NCBI GenBank assembly: GCA_025929005.1
Contig: JAICND010000001.1
Coordinates: 1-28,216 of the forward strand
DNA: 28,216 bases
Reading direction: 5' to 3'
Source of the DNA: Acidimicrobiia bacterium
GTDB taxonomy: Bacteria > Actinomycetota > Acidimicrobiia > Spongiisociales > ZC4RG35
The notes under the pieces were generated by a model. It saw only the letters and a list, made by a program, of their open reading frames with translations. It did no database searches and was not told where the DNA came from. Each line of letters opens with the position of its first letter. The stretch's first letter is position 1. Position numbers and translations under genes: made by a program. Of this stretch, positions 8,912-17,535 are shown piece after piece.

Positions 8912-9769
8912 ATGAGCGACTTGCACCAGACCCGCCGCACCATTGTCGTTCTCGTTGTCCTCGGCCTCGTCATAGTCTCCTGTGGCCCCAGTCCGGCCGA
9001 CGAACGTGCTGCGCCGGAGACCTCGACAACCATTGTCAGCGGTGTGACCTCGGTCTACGGCCTGCCCCAAGGCGGCGAGCCAGTCGATCTCGAACCCGCT
9101 GAGTTCACCGTGGCTATCGACAATCCCTACTGGCCAATGGATCCCGGATCGCAGTGGGTCTATCGAGAAGTCGACGAAGAGGGCAGCACTTTGGAGGTCG
9201 TAGTAACAGTCACCACGGAGACCAAAGAGATCGCCAACGGGGTCATGGCGCGGGTGGTCCGTGACACAGTCACCCAGGATGGAGAACTGCTCGAAGACAC
9301 CTTCGACTGGTACGCCCAGGACTCGGCGGGAGCGATCTGGTACCTAGGTGAGGACACCGCCGAGTTCGAAGACGGCGAAATCACCAGCACGGCAGGGTCA
9401 TTCGAAGCTGGCGTCGACGGGGCGCTACCCGGCATCATCATGCCCGCAGAACCTGCCGCCGGGATGCGATACCGCCAGGAGTACCACGAGGGAGAAGCCG
9501 AGGACAACGGCGAGATCCTCAGCATCCAGGAGCAGGCCGAAGCCCCGGCCGGCCACTACGAGGACGCCATCCTGACCAAAGACACCATCACCATCGAACC
9601 GGATGTGCTCGAATACAAGCTCTACGCCCGCGGTGTCGGTCCCGTCCTGGTGTTCGGAGTCTCCGGCGGAGGCGGTCGCGAAGAGCTCATCGAGTTCCAC
9701 CAAGTCGACGAATCGATCGCCCGCGCCGCAGGAACCGCTCCCCTCGGCGAGCCGTATCTCGACCGATAG
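8912..9769 (+). CDS. Putative lipoprotein of unknown function
   Basis: 285 residues from ATG at 8912. The N-terminus has arginines, a hydrophobic stretch (about 11-22) and a lipobox V-I-V-S-C with lipidated Cys24, then a Ser/Thr/Pro-rich linker. The mature part opens with DNPYWPMDPGSQWVYRE, a segment typical of secreted beta-rich actinobacterial proteins that I cannot tie to a named family. It continues with alternating polar beta strands (LEVVVTVTTETKEIANGVMARVVRDTV, DTFDWYAQDSAGAIWYLGED, YARGVGPVLVFGVSGG). The DWYAQD...WYLGE pattern recurs in uncharacterised secreted proteins. It is transcribed divergently from the response regulator and carries that system's predicted box, so it is probably part of the same signal system. 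A GTG at 8864 in frame is possible but would put unlikely residues before the signal. Confidence 0.8.
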   Translation: MSDLHQTRRTIVVLVVLGLVIVSCGPSPADERAAPETSTTIVSGVTSVYGLPQGGEPVDLEPAEFTVAIDNPYWPMDPGSQWVYREVDEEGSTLEVVVTVTTETKEIANGVMARVVRDTVTQDGELLEDTFDWYAQDSAGAIWYLGEDTAEFEDGEITSTAGSFEAGVDGALPGIIMPAEPAAGMRYRQEYHEGEAEDNGEILSIQEQAEAPAGHYEDAILTKDTITIEPDVLEYKLYARGVGPVLVFGVSGGGGREELIEFHQVDESIARAAGTAPLGEPYLDR

Positions 9770-10168
9770 ACGGATGCACTGCCAGGCGCTTATCTCGTGC
9801 TAGTCATTCTGGCCCCACCCCAGGATGAAGAAAGCCACCGGTGGGGTCGGCGCGGCTGCAACCGGAGAGCACTTCGCACATGATGAGGTCCTTTCGGGGC
9901 CATCATGTGTCAGGGAACCCGTGGAGCGAAGGGTCTCGAGAAGGCGTTGGACGCCCTGCGTTGAAGTCGCGCGAGATCGCCCTGACCACGGTATTCAGTG
10001 GAGACGGGATCCTGAACCGTGACCCCCTCGTTGCGGAAAGATGTGGTCAAGACGCTGGGAGTAGGGGATTAGGGCCAGAAGAGGGTCCTGTGGCGCGGCT
10101 GTGGGGCGAACGACGTGAGACCGCTGGACATTCTTTCTGCAGGAACATCTACACAAGCCTCACATGAG
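9770..10168. other. Gene-free, hairpin-rich convergent gap (candidate structured RNA)
   Basis: There is no credible coding frame in these 399 bp between the lipoprotein stop and the stop of the opposite-strand membrane gene. It contains a run of inverted repeats. These are 9811-9819 with 9840-9848 (9 bp, one G-T wobble), CACATGATG at 9877-9885 with CATCATGTG at 9901-9909 (9 bp perfect), and GGCGT/ACGCC at 9943-9955 (5 bp, 3-nt loop). They continue with 9987-9998 and 10012-10021 (10 bp with a 2-nt bulge), and AGGGCC at 10071-10076 with GGTCCT at 10084-10089 (6 bp, one wobble). The first could be a terminator for the lipoprotein gene, but it lacks a T tract. The density of helices looks like a folded RNA; its identity is not established. 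Confidence 0.4.
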
Positions 10169-11326
10169 TCACCGTCTGGTCCAGATGGCGGAGATGCTGG
10201 GCTGAAGCGTCTCATTGACTACTTCGAGCACAACCTCACCGATGGTGTCCGAGCCGGTGAGATCGCTCATTCGAACACGAAGAGCCTGGAGAACTTGAAC
10301 TTCGTCGATCGCGACCCTGTTGAATCGACGATCGACAACGGCCCGTACACGCCGACGTAAGGGGTTGAACAGCGCAGCGGCGGCCAACGTGGCGACTGCC
10401 ACTGCCAGGGAATTCTGAGCGGGTGCCAAAGCGCTCAGAGCCAAGGTCGCTCCGATGTACACGAAGGCGAGAATGCCGATGACCAGCGTGTAGGTGACCG
10501 TTCGAGAGATGATCCGGTCGATCTCATAAAGCCGGTACTTGGAAATGGCGACGACTATGGACAAGGGAATCAAGACGAAGATCAGCGGGAACACAGTCTG
10601 AGCGCCGCGGTTGTCACCCAGGGCAAACCTTCCAAGCGGAGTGAAAGACAAGAGCACGACACCAGCAACGACTATCAAAGCTAGGGCGACCAATTTGAGT
10701 TGCTGCCTCTCGACAACCGACGCGCGTCGATAGCGCACGACTACAGACGCCAACGCGCCGGCAATCCCGACGAGAAGGGTCGGCATGACGACCCACCAGA
10801 CCCAGGACTCGTCCCCGAGCACGCTCTCCAATGGCATGGTGACGACTTCGACTCCGACGCCCACGAAACCAACGACGATGCCGGTCCCACCGACAAGGGC
10901 CACCCATCTCCATCCAGCGCTGGGAGGATGCCCGGTCGGGAACAAAAAGGGAAGGAAAACCGCAAGCAAGAAGAGCGCGGGAACCCAGCTCCACCCGAGC
11001 CAGCCAACTACGAGGCTTTCGAGGGGACCGAGCCGGGCACCGTCGAGGTAACGGACAAAGACCGCGACACCGATCCACATCATGCCGAGGCTCAGGCCCG
11101 TTCCGACCAGTACCCATCCGACCAGGTTGTTCGTCCGCCACACGATGAAGGTGCCGGTGACAGCGAAGACCAAGCCAATGACAGTGAACACGAGGAGCTG
11201 AGCCGTACCCGACTGATTGGTCCGGGATAGGAGCGCGGGCAGGTCGCCGCCGGCGGCGACGCCCAAAGCAACCAGCGAGAGGAAGACCGCCGTCGCGCAG
11301 ACGCTGGAGAAGATTCGTGCTCTCAC
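10169..11326 (-). CDS. Multi-pass membrane protein resembling a kinase-less sensor domain
   Basis: 385 residues from GTG at 11326 with about eight hydrophobic segments. The C-terminal third has the hallmark SKYRLYEIDRIISRTVTYTLVIGILAFVY, then a last membrane helix, NPLRRRVRAVVDRRFNR and a short cytoplasmic tail (DEVQVLQALRVRMSDL... LQPSISAIW). In actinobacteria this block usually links a 7TM sensor to a histidine kinase or GAF module. Here the protein stops after it, with no HisKA or ATPase domain, so it is a stand-alone membrane module. It is the last gene on this strand after the repeat protein and the large LuxR regulator. No good ribosome binding site is visible before the GTG. Function unknown. 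Confidence 0.75.
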   Translation of the reverse strand: MRARIFSSVCATAVFLSLVALGVAAGGDLPALLSRTNQSGTAQLLVFTVIGLVFAVTGTFIVWRTNNLVGWVLVGTGLSLGMMWIGVAVFVRYLDGARLGPLESLVVGWLGWSWVPALFLLAVFLPFLFPTGHPPSAGWRWVALVGGTGIVVGFVGVGVEVVTMPLESVLGDESWVWWVVMPTLLVGIAGALASVVVRYRRASVVERQQLKLVALALIVVAGVVLLSFTPLGRFALGDNRGAQTVFPLIFVLIPLSIVVAISKYRLYEIDRIISRTVTYTLVIGILAFVYIGATLALSALAPAQNSLAVAVATLAAAALFNPLRRRVRAVVDRRFNRVAIDEVQVLQALRVRMSDLTGSDTIGEVVLEVVNETLQPSISAIWTRR

Positions 11327-11490
11327 TGCGAATCATGGCACTCGAGCGTTCCACGAACGTGACGGGCCAGGGGCGCATCGCCCAGCTTCCCGCGGAATGC
11401 CTCTCCCTGACCTCAGGTTCTTGCGCTCGATACCTGCCGGGGTGGAAAGTCCTCCTTGAGGAGGTCGGACGCAACTCCGCCCGGCCTCCT

Positions 11491-11535
11491 CTCGGCGCTT
11501 TGCCTCTCGGCGCTTTGCCTCGCGGTGCTTCACTT
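11491..11535. repeat. 15-bp tandem repeat at the 3' end of the repeat-protein gene
   Basis: CTCGGCGCTTTGCCT occurs twice in perfect tandem (11491-11505, 11506-11520), followed by a degenerate third copy (11521-11535) that reaches into the last codons of the minus-strand gene ending at 11530. On the minus strand it reads AGGCAAAGCGCCGAG. It probably arose by replication slippage. Confidence 0.75.
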
Positions 11536-11871
11536 CGTGGCCAAGTCGGAGTCGAGAACCAGGCTCTGCCAGTTTCTCATCCGCACGACCTCAGGACTGA
11601 AGGCCTGACCCTCACGCAGCGCGCTGGTGTTCCTGATCCGGACCACCTCCGGGCTGAAAGACTCAGGCACGTACAGCGCCGCGGTGTTCCGGACCCGGAC
11701 GGCTTCAGGACTGAACTCCTCGACTTGTTCGACGCCCACGGCCTGGTCTCTTGCTGACTGCCGCAGCCATATTCCCAGCCCGAGAACAACAAGCATGGCC
11801 AGAATGGCCAGGCTCACGGCCGCGATCCTTCTTCCTCGGAATGGGGCACGCTCATCAACGATCGTCGCCAT
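11530..11871 (-). CDS. Small membrane-anchored protein with three 19-residue repeats
   Basis: 113 residues from ATG at 11871, with a strong AAGGAGAG four bases upstream, so the longer frame to 11997 is rejected. A single membrane helix lies at about 17-36 (AVSLAILAMLVVLGLGIWL). It is followed by three back-to-back 19-residue units at 51-69, 70-88 and 89-107, each with the core F-S-P-E-x-V-R-x-R-N and then x-x-(A/S)-L. The basic N-terminus suggests an inside N-terminus with the repeats outside the cell. I do not recognise the family. It lies 136 bp downstream of the LuxR regulator on the same strand and upstream of the membrane protein ending at 10169. The repeats could be short binding motifs; this is inference. 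Confidence 0.75.
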   Translation of the reverse strand: MATIVDERAPFRGRRIAAVSLAILAMLVVLGLGIWLRQSARDQAVGVEQVEEFSPEAVRVRNTAALYVPESFSPEVVRIRNTSALREGQAFSPEVVRMRNWQSLVLDSDLATK

Positions 11872-12007
11872 CAGACTCTCCTTCCGGACGGTGGGCCCAT
11901 CGCTTCGTCGAAGGGCCCGTCTCTGATGGGCAAGGTATGGAAACGGGAGACCGTTGACATCGGGGTATCTACGTAGCCCGATACGGATTCCCTCCAATAC
12001 AGGTTTG

Positions 12008-15000
12008 CTACGTGTCCTCTCCGTGGAGACCGGAATCGAGGACCCAGCGCGCTACTTGGGTCCGTGAGGTGAAGCCGAGCTTCATGAGGATGTTCTCAAC
12101 ATGGGTCTCGGCGGTGCGCTCGGACACATACAGGCTCTCGCCGATTTGGCGATTGGTCATCCCCTCGGCCACTAGAGCCGCCACCTCACGCTCCCTGGGC
12201 GTGAGAACTGACCCCTTCGGCGCCTCCTTATTCCTTCTTCCATCTGGCGTCCTTCGCCTGGGCTTCGCGCCCAGCTCTGCCAGTCGGAGCTGTAACCGCT
12301 CGGTGAGGGAGGGCATACCTAATTCCTCGGAGATCCCCAGTGCGGCCATCATCTGCTCGACCGCCTTGTCACGATCCCCTGGCTGGTTGCGCGCAGCGAG
12401 CAGGGTTGCATAGGAGTGATAGGTATGAGCGACCCAAGGCCGGGCTTGCATTTGGAGGCTCAGACCGAGTGCCGTCTCGAAATAGGCGGCCGCCTCCTCA
12501 TGATGACCGAGTTGTGCGGCCAGGATTCCCAAGGCAAGTGCCACCGGCCCGACACTCACCTCGGATGCGGCCAAAGCCACCAGGTCCTCGTAGGGACGAA
12601 GTTGCTCGTAGAGCACCAGGGCTCGGTCGTCGTCGTCGAGGATGTTCGCCGCCTCCGCAAGGAGGGTCGTAGCGAAGAGCCACTCGTTGTCCTTGGGGAA
12701 CATCGCAAAGTCATCTTCAGCAAGCTGATCGAACAAGACTCGGGCCTCCTCCCCCCTTCCCGTGTCGAGCAACACAATCAGCAACATGACGCGGAGAGAG
12801 CGATACCCCGGATGAGTGACCAGAGCGCGCCGGATATCTTCTTCCAGCTCGTTCAACCGTCCTTGCTCTCGCCGCAGGACGAACAAGGCGAAGAGTCGGG
12901 AAGCTTCGGCGTCCCATGCCTGGGCTCGCCGTCCGTAGTCCATCGTCTGACGTATCAGCTTCTCCGCATCGTCGAATCCTCCGTCGCTCAGCGTTAGAAC
13001 GGTTTCGATGACTCCCGCGTACCAGAGTTGAGAAGGCTGGCCGAGCTCGTGCGCCGCCCGGGCCATCACCTCCTGCTGGGCACGCGCCTCCCAAATCTGT
13101 CCTCTTGTCATGAATCTGATGAATCGCACCCAACCGACGTCGGCGATGCGTTCCCGATCCTGCACCTTCTCGGCGAGCGCATTGAGCTCCTCGGCCACGA
13201 TGATCTGTTGATCCACACCGTCGGGGCCGAGGAGGCTGGCCGCCCACTCGGCGACAAGGGCATAGAACAACGTTGCCGGATCCCCGATCCGACGTGCCAT
13301 CTCGACAGCTTCGCGGGCGAGCGACGCGCGCGGTTCCAAGGATGGCTGGTCTCTCAGTGCCCCGGCGAGACGGCCAAGCAAGGTTGCTCTAAGCAGGCTG
13401 TCTTCGACGCCGAGGGCGTCCAGGGCTTGACGCAAGAGAGGGATGACCTGTCGGTCCGTCGCAGCTCGAGCAAAGGAAAACCGGCCCGCGTATCCAATAG
13501 CGGCTCGAGCCAACATCTCCGGCTGATCCATGCGAGTCGCGATCTCTGCGGCTTGCAGAAAGGTCTCCTTGGCGATCGGTGTCGCCCCGGATCGTGCTTG
13601 AGCTTCGCCCAGACGGAGGAGCGCCTCACAGCGCTGCAGCTCATCCGGGTGATCCCTGAGCACACGCAACGCCATGTTGAGCAAGCGAACGGCTTCTTCG
13701 AATGCGAGTAGGTCGGTGGCACGTTTGCCTGCGCTCATCGCATACTCAACGGCCTTCCGGACATCACCTCCAGTGGCGGCCTCGTAGAAGTGGTAGGCGA
13801 GCTCTTCGATATGCGGCTCGGGGTTGGGGGCGTAGGTCGCCTCCAAGACTTGCCCAACCTCCCGGTGAAGACGAACCCGGTCGGCCGGCATCAGGTCCTC
13901 GTAAAGGGTCTCCCGGATGAGAGCGTGGGCGAACCGGAATCGACCGGGCTCCTCGTGCGTATTGGCGATCAATTTGGCTGACACCGCCTCCCGCAGTGTC
14001 TCGAGTAACTCCGCAGCGGTGCGTCCCGTGATCCGTTGCATCACTTCGATGGAGAATTCGCGGCCGATGACAGCACCTATCGTCAGGATGCGATAGCAGT
14101 CGGCGGGAAGACCGCCCAGGCGACGCCCGATGACCTCGCGAACTCCTTCGGGGATCGGGATTCGTTCATCTCCTGCATACGTCCAGAGCCGACCCTCGGA
14201 AACTAGGAGTCGAACCACCTCCTCGATGAAGAGCGGGTTGCCCTCTGTCTCGCGACTTATCGAGCTGACGAGCTCCTCTGAAGGGGTCTGGCCCTCCATA
14301 GACATGATGAATCGAGCGACATCTGGTTCGCTCAGGCCCGCGAGATCGATTCGCGTCGTTGCTTGACTCCGGGACAACTCGGCGAGGACAGGTGCCAGCG
14401 GATGGTCCCTCCTGACCTCCACATCCCGATAGGTTCCAAGCAAGAGAATCTTCCCGTTGGCCAGCTGCCCTGCGAGGAACTGAAGTAGGAGGAGCGACGG
14501 GTCATCCGCCGCATGCAAGTCTTCGAGTACGAACACCAGCATTCGGTGTTGAGAGATCCTCACGAGGAAGCCGACCAGGGCGTCGAACAGGCGGAACCTC
14601 GCGGCCTCAGGGGACAACGAGGGCGGTTCTGGTAGGTCAGGTAGATAGTCCCGGAGCTCGGGCAACATCTGGGCGAGAACACCACCTTGCCCGGCTGCCG
14701 CCATATGCAAGGTCTCCGGGTCGAGCTCCGTCAACAGACCACGGAGCGACTGAATCCAGGGCCAATACGCAGGCGCCCCACCCTCCTCCCAGCAGCGTCC
14801 CCACATCGTCAAGGCATCTCGAGACTTCGCCTCCTGTGCGAATGCGTCCGCAAGGCGGGTCTTCCCGATCCCGGGCTCGCCTCCGACGAGGAAGAGACGC
14901 CCGCGGCCGGAAGACGCCTCACTCAATCCGCCCAAAAGAAGCGCGATCTCCCGTTGCCGCCCGACAAACACACGACCCTGATCGTCTGAGCTCAGCTCGA

Positions 15001-15025
15001 GGGGAGAAATGTCGTTGGTAGACAT
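12008..15025 (-). CDS. Large ATPase-LuxR transcriptional regulator (LAL/MalT-like)
   Basis: 1,005 residues, normal for LAL-type regulators. After a short leader comes VFVGRQREIALLLGGL and the Walker A site GGEPGIGKT (48-56). A Walker-B-like hydrophobic strand with aspartate, MLVFVLEDLHAADD (about 166-179), follows. The middle (about 350-930) is helical and TPR-like, the ligand or partner binding region. The C-terminal 65 residues are a LuxR helix-turn-helix: LTPREREVAALVAEGMTNRQIGESLYVSERTAETHVENIL. Such proteins bind ATP and an inducer and activate promoters. AAGGGG abuts the ATG at 15025, too close to be a normal ribosome binding site. Its targets are unknown; the two small genes downstream on the same strand are candidates. 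Confidence 0.93.
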   Translation of the reverse strand: MSTNDISPLELSSDDQGRVFVGRQREIALLLGGLSEASSGRGRLFLVGGEPGIGKTRLADAFAQEAKSRDALTMWGRCWEEGGAPAYWPWIQSLRGLLTELDPETLHMAAAGQGGVLAQMLPELRDYLPDLPEPPSLSPEAARFRLFDALVGFLVRISQHRMLVFVLEDLHAADDPSLLLLQFLAGQLANGKILLLGTYRDVEVRRDHPLAPVLAELSRSQATTRIDLAGLSEPDVARFIMSMEGQTPSEELVSSISRETEGNPLFIEEVVRLLVSEGRLWTYAGDERIPIPEGVREVIGRRLGGLPADCYRILTIGAVIGREFSIEVMQRITGRTAAELLETLREAVSAKLIANTHEEPGRFRFAHALIRETLYEDLMPADRVRLHREVGQVLEATYAPNPEPHIEELAYHFYEAATGGDVRKAVEYAMSAGKRATDLLAFEEAVRLLNMALRVLRDHPDELQRCEALLRLGEAQARSGATPIAKETFLQAAEIATRMDQPEMLARAAIGYAGRFSFARAATDRQVIPLLRQALDALGVEDSLLRATLLGRLAGALRDQPSLEPRASLAREAVEMARRIGDPATLFYALVAEWAASLLGPDGVDQQIIVAEELNALAEKVQDRERIADVGWVRFIRFMTRGQIWEARAQQEVMARAAHELGQPSQLWYAGVIETVLTLSDGGFDDAEKLIRQTMDYGRRAQAWDAEASRLFALFVLRREQGRLNELEEDIRRALVTHPGYRSLRVMLLIVLLDTGRGEEARVLFDQLAEDDFAMFPKDNEWLFATTLLAEAANILDDDDRALVLYEQLRPYEDLVALAASEVSVGPVALALGILAAQLGHHEEAAAYFETALGLSLQMQARPWVAHTYHSYATLLAARNQPGDRDKAVEQMMAALGISEELGMPSLTERLQLRLAELGAKPRRRTPDGRRNKEAPKGSVLTPREREVAALVAEGMTNRQIGESLYVSERTAETHVENILMKLGFTSRTQVARWVLDSGLHGEDT

Positions 15026-15464
15026 CCCCTTGCCACGCCTCCTGTCCCGTCCGACAGACTACCGCCGCGAGCTTTCCCGGGGTCCTCTCCGGCACACCCC
15101 TGCCCTGCCGATACCGGCGTCCAGGATCCATGCTTGCACCGGTGGGCCCCGTGTCTTGTTACTCAATCGTTCGTACGGGGCTGTCCGTCGAGGCTGCGAG
15201 TGGTCGGTTCAAGAGCGCGAACGGCCACGTCCACCACGCCAGGCCAACCGCGAGGAAGCGGCCGCCCGACGCGAGAGCCGTTCGAGGAGACATCGCCTCC
15301 AGCGGCCTTGCCGGCTATCGCCTACACGCTCTCGAAACTACCGGGCACCCTCCATCAGAAAGGGCAGTCTGGGTTCACTGGGGACGAAATCCTCTACCAC
15401 CCGAGGTCGCAGTCGGTTATCAGGTGGAAACACGAACAGGGTCGTCAAGTTGAGCGCGACAGCT
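15026..15464. other. Divergent intergenic region, no gene recognised
   Basis: 439 bp between the start of the LuxR regulator (minus) and the start of the DUF6544-like gene (plus). All three plus-strand frames stay open for long stretches, a GC effect, but the translations are rich in Arg, Pro and Ser and match no family. It should hold both promoters; I cannot point to a convincing -35/-10 pair. Confidence 0.5.
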
Positions 15465-16265
15465 ATGGACGCACTGCCGTCAATCGATACTCGCCTGGCC
15501 CACCTGCCTGTAGGTGGTCCGTTCACCGAGCGCGAGCTCGAGGGTCTTCCCGACCCGGTTCGTCGTTATCTGTGTGCATCGATCGCACCCGGTACGCCGT
15601 TGGCTCAGTCGGCTCGCCTCCGGATGCGTGGGTCGGTCAAGCAGGGGCGATGGTGGCTTCCCTTCCGCGCCCGCCAGATCCTGGCGCCTCGCTATGGATT
15701 CGTTTGGGCGGCCCGGGTCGGGGGGGTCCTGATCGGCTCCGACCACTACATGGACGGGTTTGGGACGATGGAGTGGAAGCTCTTCGGTCTGATCCGCATG
15801 GTCCATGCAGAGGGACCGGACATAGCGCGTAGCTCTGCCGGCCGTGTCGGCGCTGAGGCGGTTTGGCTACCGACAGCGATGCTTCCGCGTTGGGGCGTGA
15901 CCTGGGATGCGACCGACGCCAACCACATCACAGCTAGTTATCGCATAGACGGGTTGGAGTTGGAATTGCACTACACCCTCGACGACGAGGGACGAGTGCG
16001 ATCTGTCGCCCTCGACCGTTGGGGTGGCCCTGATGGCAACGGCGTTCATCGTTTCGTGCATGAACTGACCCGATACTCGACCTTCGATGGGGTCGCCATC
16101 CCAAGTGCGGGCCGGGCCGGATGGTTCAATGGCGCCGACCGGTGGAGTGACGTCGAGTTCTTCCGCTACGAGATCACGGATCTACATCTCAACCCTCATT
16201 TGGTTCCTTTTCCCGGTGGGACGGCAGCGTCTGTGGGCCACATGGGCTTGGATCACGGTGCTTGA
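15465..16265 (+). CDS. DUF6544-like protein of unknown function
   Basis: 266 residues from ATG at 15465. The recognisable body starts with FTERELEGLPDPVRRYLCASIAPGTPLAQSARLRMRG and continues with GRWWLPFRARQILAPRYGFVWAAR, a D-H-Y-x-D-G-F-G-x-M-x-W segment, AEAVWLPTAMLP, VALDRWGGPDG and FDGVAIPSAGRAGWF. This order of motifs is that of the DUF6544 family, whose biochemical role is unknown. The frame stays open back to 15009, but that extension is Arg-rich and unlike the family, so I start at the ATG before DALPSID; a TTG at 15450 is an alternative. No ribosome binding site is visible. It is likely monocistronic, as the next plus-strand gene is 475 bp away behind a decayed minus-strand fragment. 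Confidence 0.75.
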   Translation: MDALPSIDTRLAHLPVGGPFTERELEGLPDPVRRYLCASIAPGTPLAQSARLRMRGSVKQGRWWLPFRARQILAPRYGFVWAARVGGVLIGSDHYMDGFGTMEWKLFGLIRMVHAEGPDIARSSAGRVGAEAVWLPTAMLPRWGVTWDATDANHITASYRIDGLELELHYTLDDEGRVRSVALDRWGGPDGNGVHRFVHELTRYSTFDGVAIPSAGRAGWFNGADRWSDVEFFRYEITDLHLNPHLVPFPGGTAASVGHMGLDHGA

Positions 16266-16291
16266 GAAGCTGCGTGAAGCAGGCAGGTCCC

Positions 16292-16618
16292 CTAGGGAGC
16301 GCGGAGATCCTGTAGGTATCGCGGGTCATTGACGCCGTGCAGCATCAACCGGACTGACCCATTCCTGATGTCCTCTTTGGCGGCTTCCAGCATGGGCACG
16401 ATGTCGTCGACCAACCCGCCGGTGGTCACGGAGTCGATGCCGCCCATCCCGATGGAAATCGCCACCTCACCCACTTCGCCGGTTGTCAGGTATTTGTCCA
16501 CCGCTTCGAAGACCGCCACGTCCAGCCGCTTCACTATCGATGTCAGGATGTGCTCCTGCCAGCCCGCCAGCGGAATCTGACTTGCCCATGGCTCGGACTT
16601 CCACCCCTCGAACTTCAC
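16292..16618 (-). pseudogene. C-terminal remnant of a BMP-family ABC transporter substrate-binding lipoprotein
   Basis: This 108-codon frame has HILTSIVKRLDVAVFEAVDKYLTTGE, then a glycine-rich IGMGGIDSV segment, then VPMLEAAKEDIRNGSV. This is the characteristic C-terminus of basic membrane protein/Med-type substrate-binding lipoproteins that deliver nucleosides or related solutes to ABC transporters. The roughly 250 N-terminal residues, including signal peptide and lipobox, are absent. Nothing upstream on this strand continues the family, and no permease or ATPase genes are nearby. The fragment is therefore a leftover from deletion. A translated short protein from the ATG/GTG near 16618 cannot be excluded, but it would not function as a binding protein. 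Confidence 0.65.
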
Positions 16619-16739
16619 AGGAGACCTCGACGCGAATCAGGGCCATCGCCTTCAAGTCGGCGGGAAGACAAGCGAGAGTTCGCGAAAGCTGAGTCTGATC
16701 TCGAGCGTGGTCGAGTGGATGTCGGGTTAGCTTCATCCC

Positions 16740-17183
16740 ATGTTCACCTATGGCGGCGAAGCGACCATTGATCGGCCGGCGCACGAGGTCTTCGCCTTCG
16801 TCGCAGCACCCGAGAACCTCCCGCGTTGGTCAGATGTCTCCTATGTCGAAAAGCTGACCGACGGCCCGATGGGACTCGGAACCAGGGTGAAGATGACAAT
16901 GGGTCAAGGGCCGATGCGTGCCACCTCTGAATTCGAGGTCAGCGAATGGGAGGACGACCGCACCTTGACCTTCAAGACCGTTCCCCCGCATTGGCTGCTC
17001 TGGGACGCCACTTATCGGGTGGAAGCGGTTGGACCGTCATCAAGTCGGATCACCACGAATGGTCAGATAACGCTGAGTGGGATACGGCGAGTGCTCGAAC
17101 CAGTGATTCGCAACGAACTGAGTAAGGGCGAACAGGGAGAGCTGGACAGACTCAAGGCGATCCTCGAAGAGCGGCCCGCCTAA
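16740..17183 (+). CDS. SRPBCC (START/polyketide-cyclase-like) family protein
   Basis: 147 residues from ATG at 16740. The N-terminal strand and helix GEATIDRPAHEVFAFVAAPENLPRWSDVSYVEKLTDGPMGLGTRVKMTMG is the standard opening of the SRPBCC fold. It is followed by the strands SEFEVSEWEDDRTLTFKTV and ATYRVEAVGPSSSRITTNGQI and the long C-terminal helix that closes the hydrophobic pocket (RNELSKGEQGELDRLKAIL). Such single-domain proteins bind hydrophobic ligands; the ligand here is unknown. No Shine-Dalgarno sequence precedes the ATG, and a leaderless message is plausible. The next gene, arsM, has its own promoter 350 bp downstream. Confidence 0.85.
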   Translation: MFTYGGEATIDRPAHEVFAFVAAPENLPRWSDVSYVEKLTDGPMGLGTRVKMTMGQGPMRATSEFEVSEWEDDRTLTFKTVPPHWLLWDATYRVEAVGPSSSRITTNGQITLSGIRRVLEPVIRNELSKGEQGELDRLKAILEERPA

Positions 17184-17535
17184 CGCGGTGGGAACTGATC
17201 GAAGTCGGGGAGCTAGATCGGTCCTCGACCAATCGGACGAAGCATGGCATTACTGCGATCCCATTGATGTGAGGCGCAGCGAGAAAGCGCCTGGTACAAA
17301 ATGGGTTGCTTCGAAGCCAGTGTGTTGTGGGCCGCCTGTGGAGCGCGAGACCTCAGGATCGTTTATCGAGCGAACAGATCCCCGGTGTTTCGTCGGCCGA
17401 GGTCAGTCCGGGCTGCCGTAGAACGAGAGGACCACCGATCCCTCGTGACCTCTCTTGACGTAGCGACTCGGTATCGGCAGCCGGAGTCGAATCGGATCGC
17501 CAAGCACCTGGTCGGCGGCGCCTCCCCGTAACACA

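Noticed and set aside
9825..10167. Short plus-strand frames in the 9.8-10.2 kb gap as genes
   Set aside because: No family resemblance and they run through several strong hairpins; a non-coding explanation fits better.
9770..10168. Calling the hairpin-rich gap a group II intron
   Set aside because: No recognisable domain V, intron boundary or maturase; kept only as one hypothesis.
10614..11474. 286-codon minus-strand frame overlapping the membrane protein gene
   Set aside because: Offset frame of a clear multi-helix protein; composition is Arg/Pro/Ser-rich.
15009..15464. N-terminal extension of the DUF6544-like gene to 15009
   Set aside because: About 150 extra residues, basic and unlike the family, and overlapping the start of the divergent LuxR regulator.
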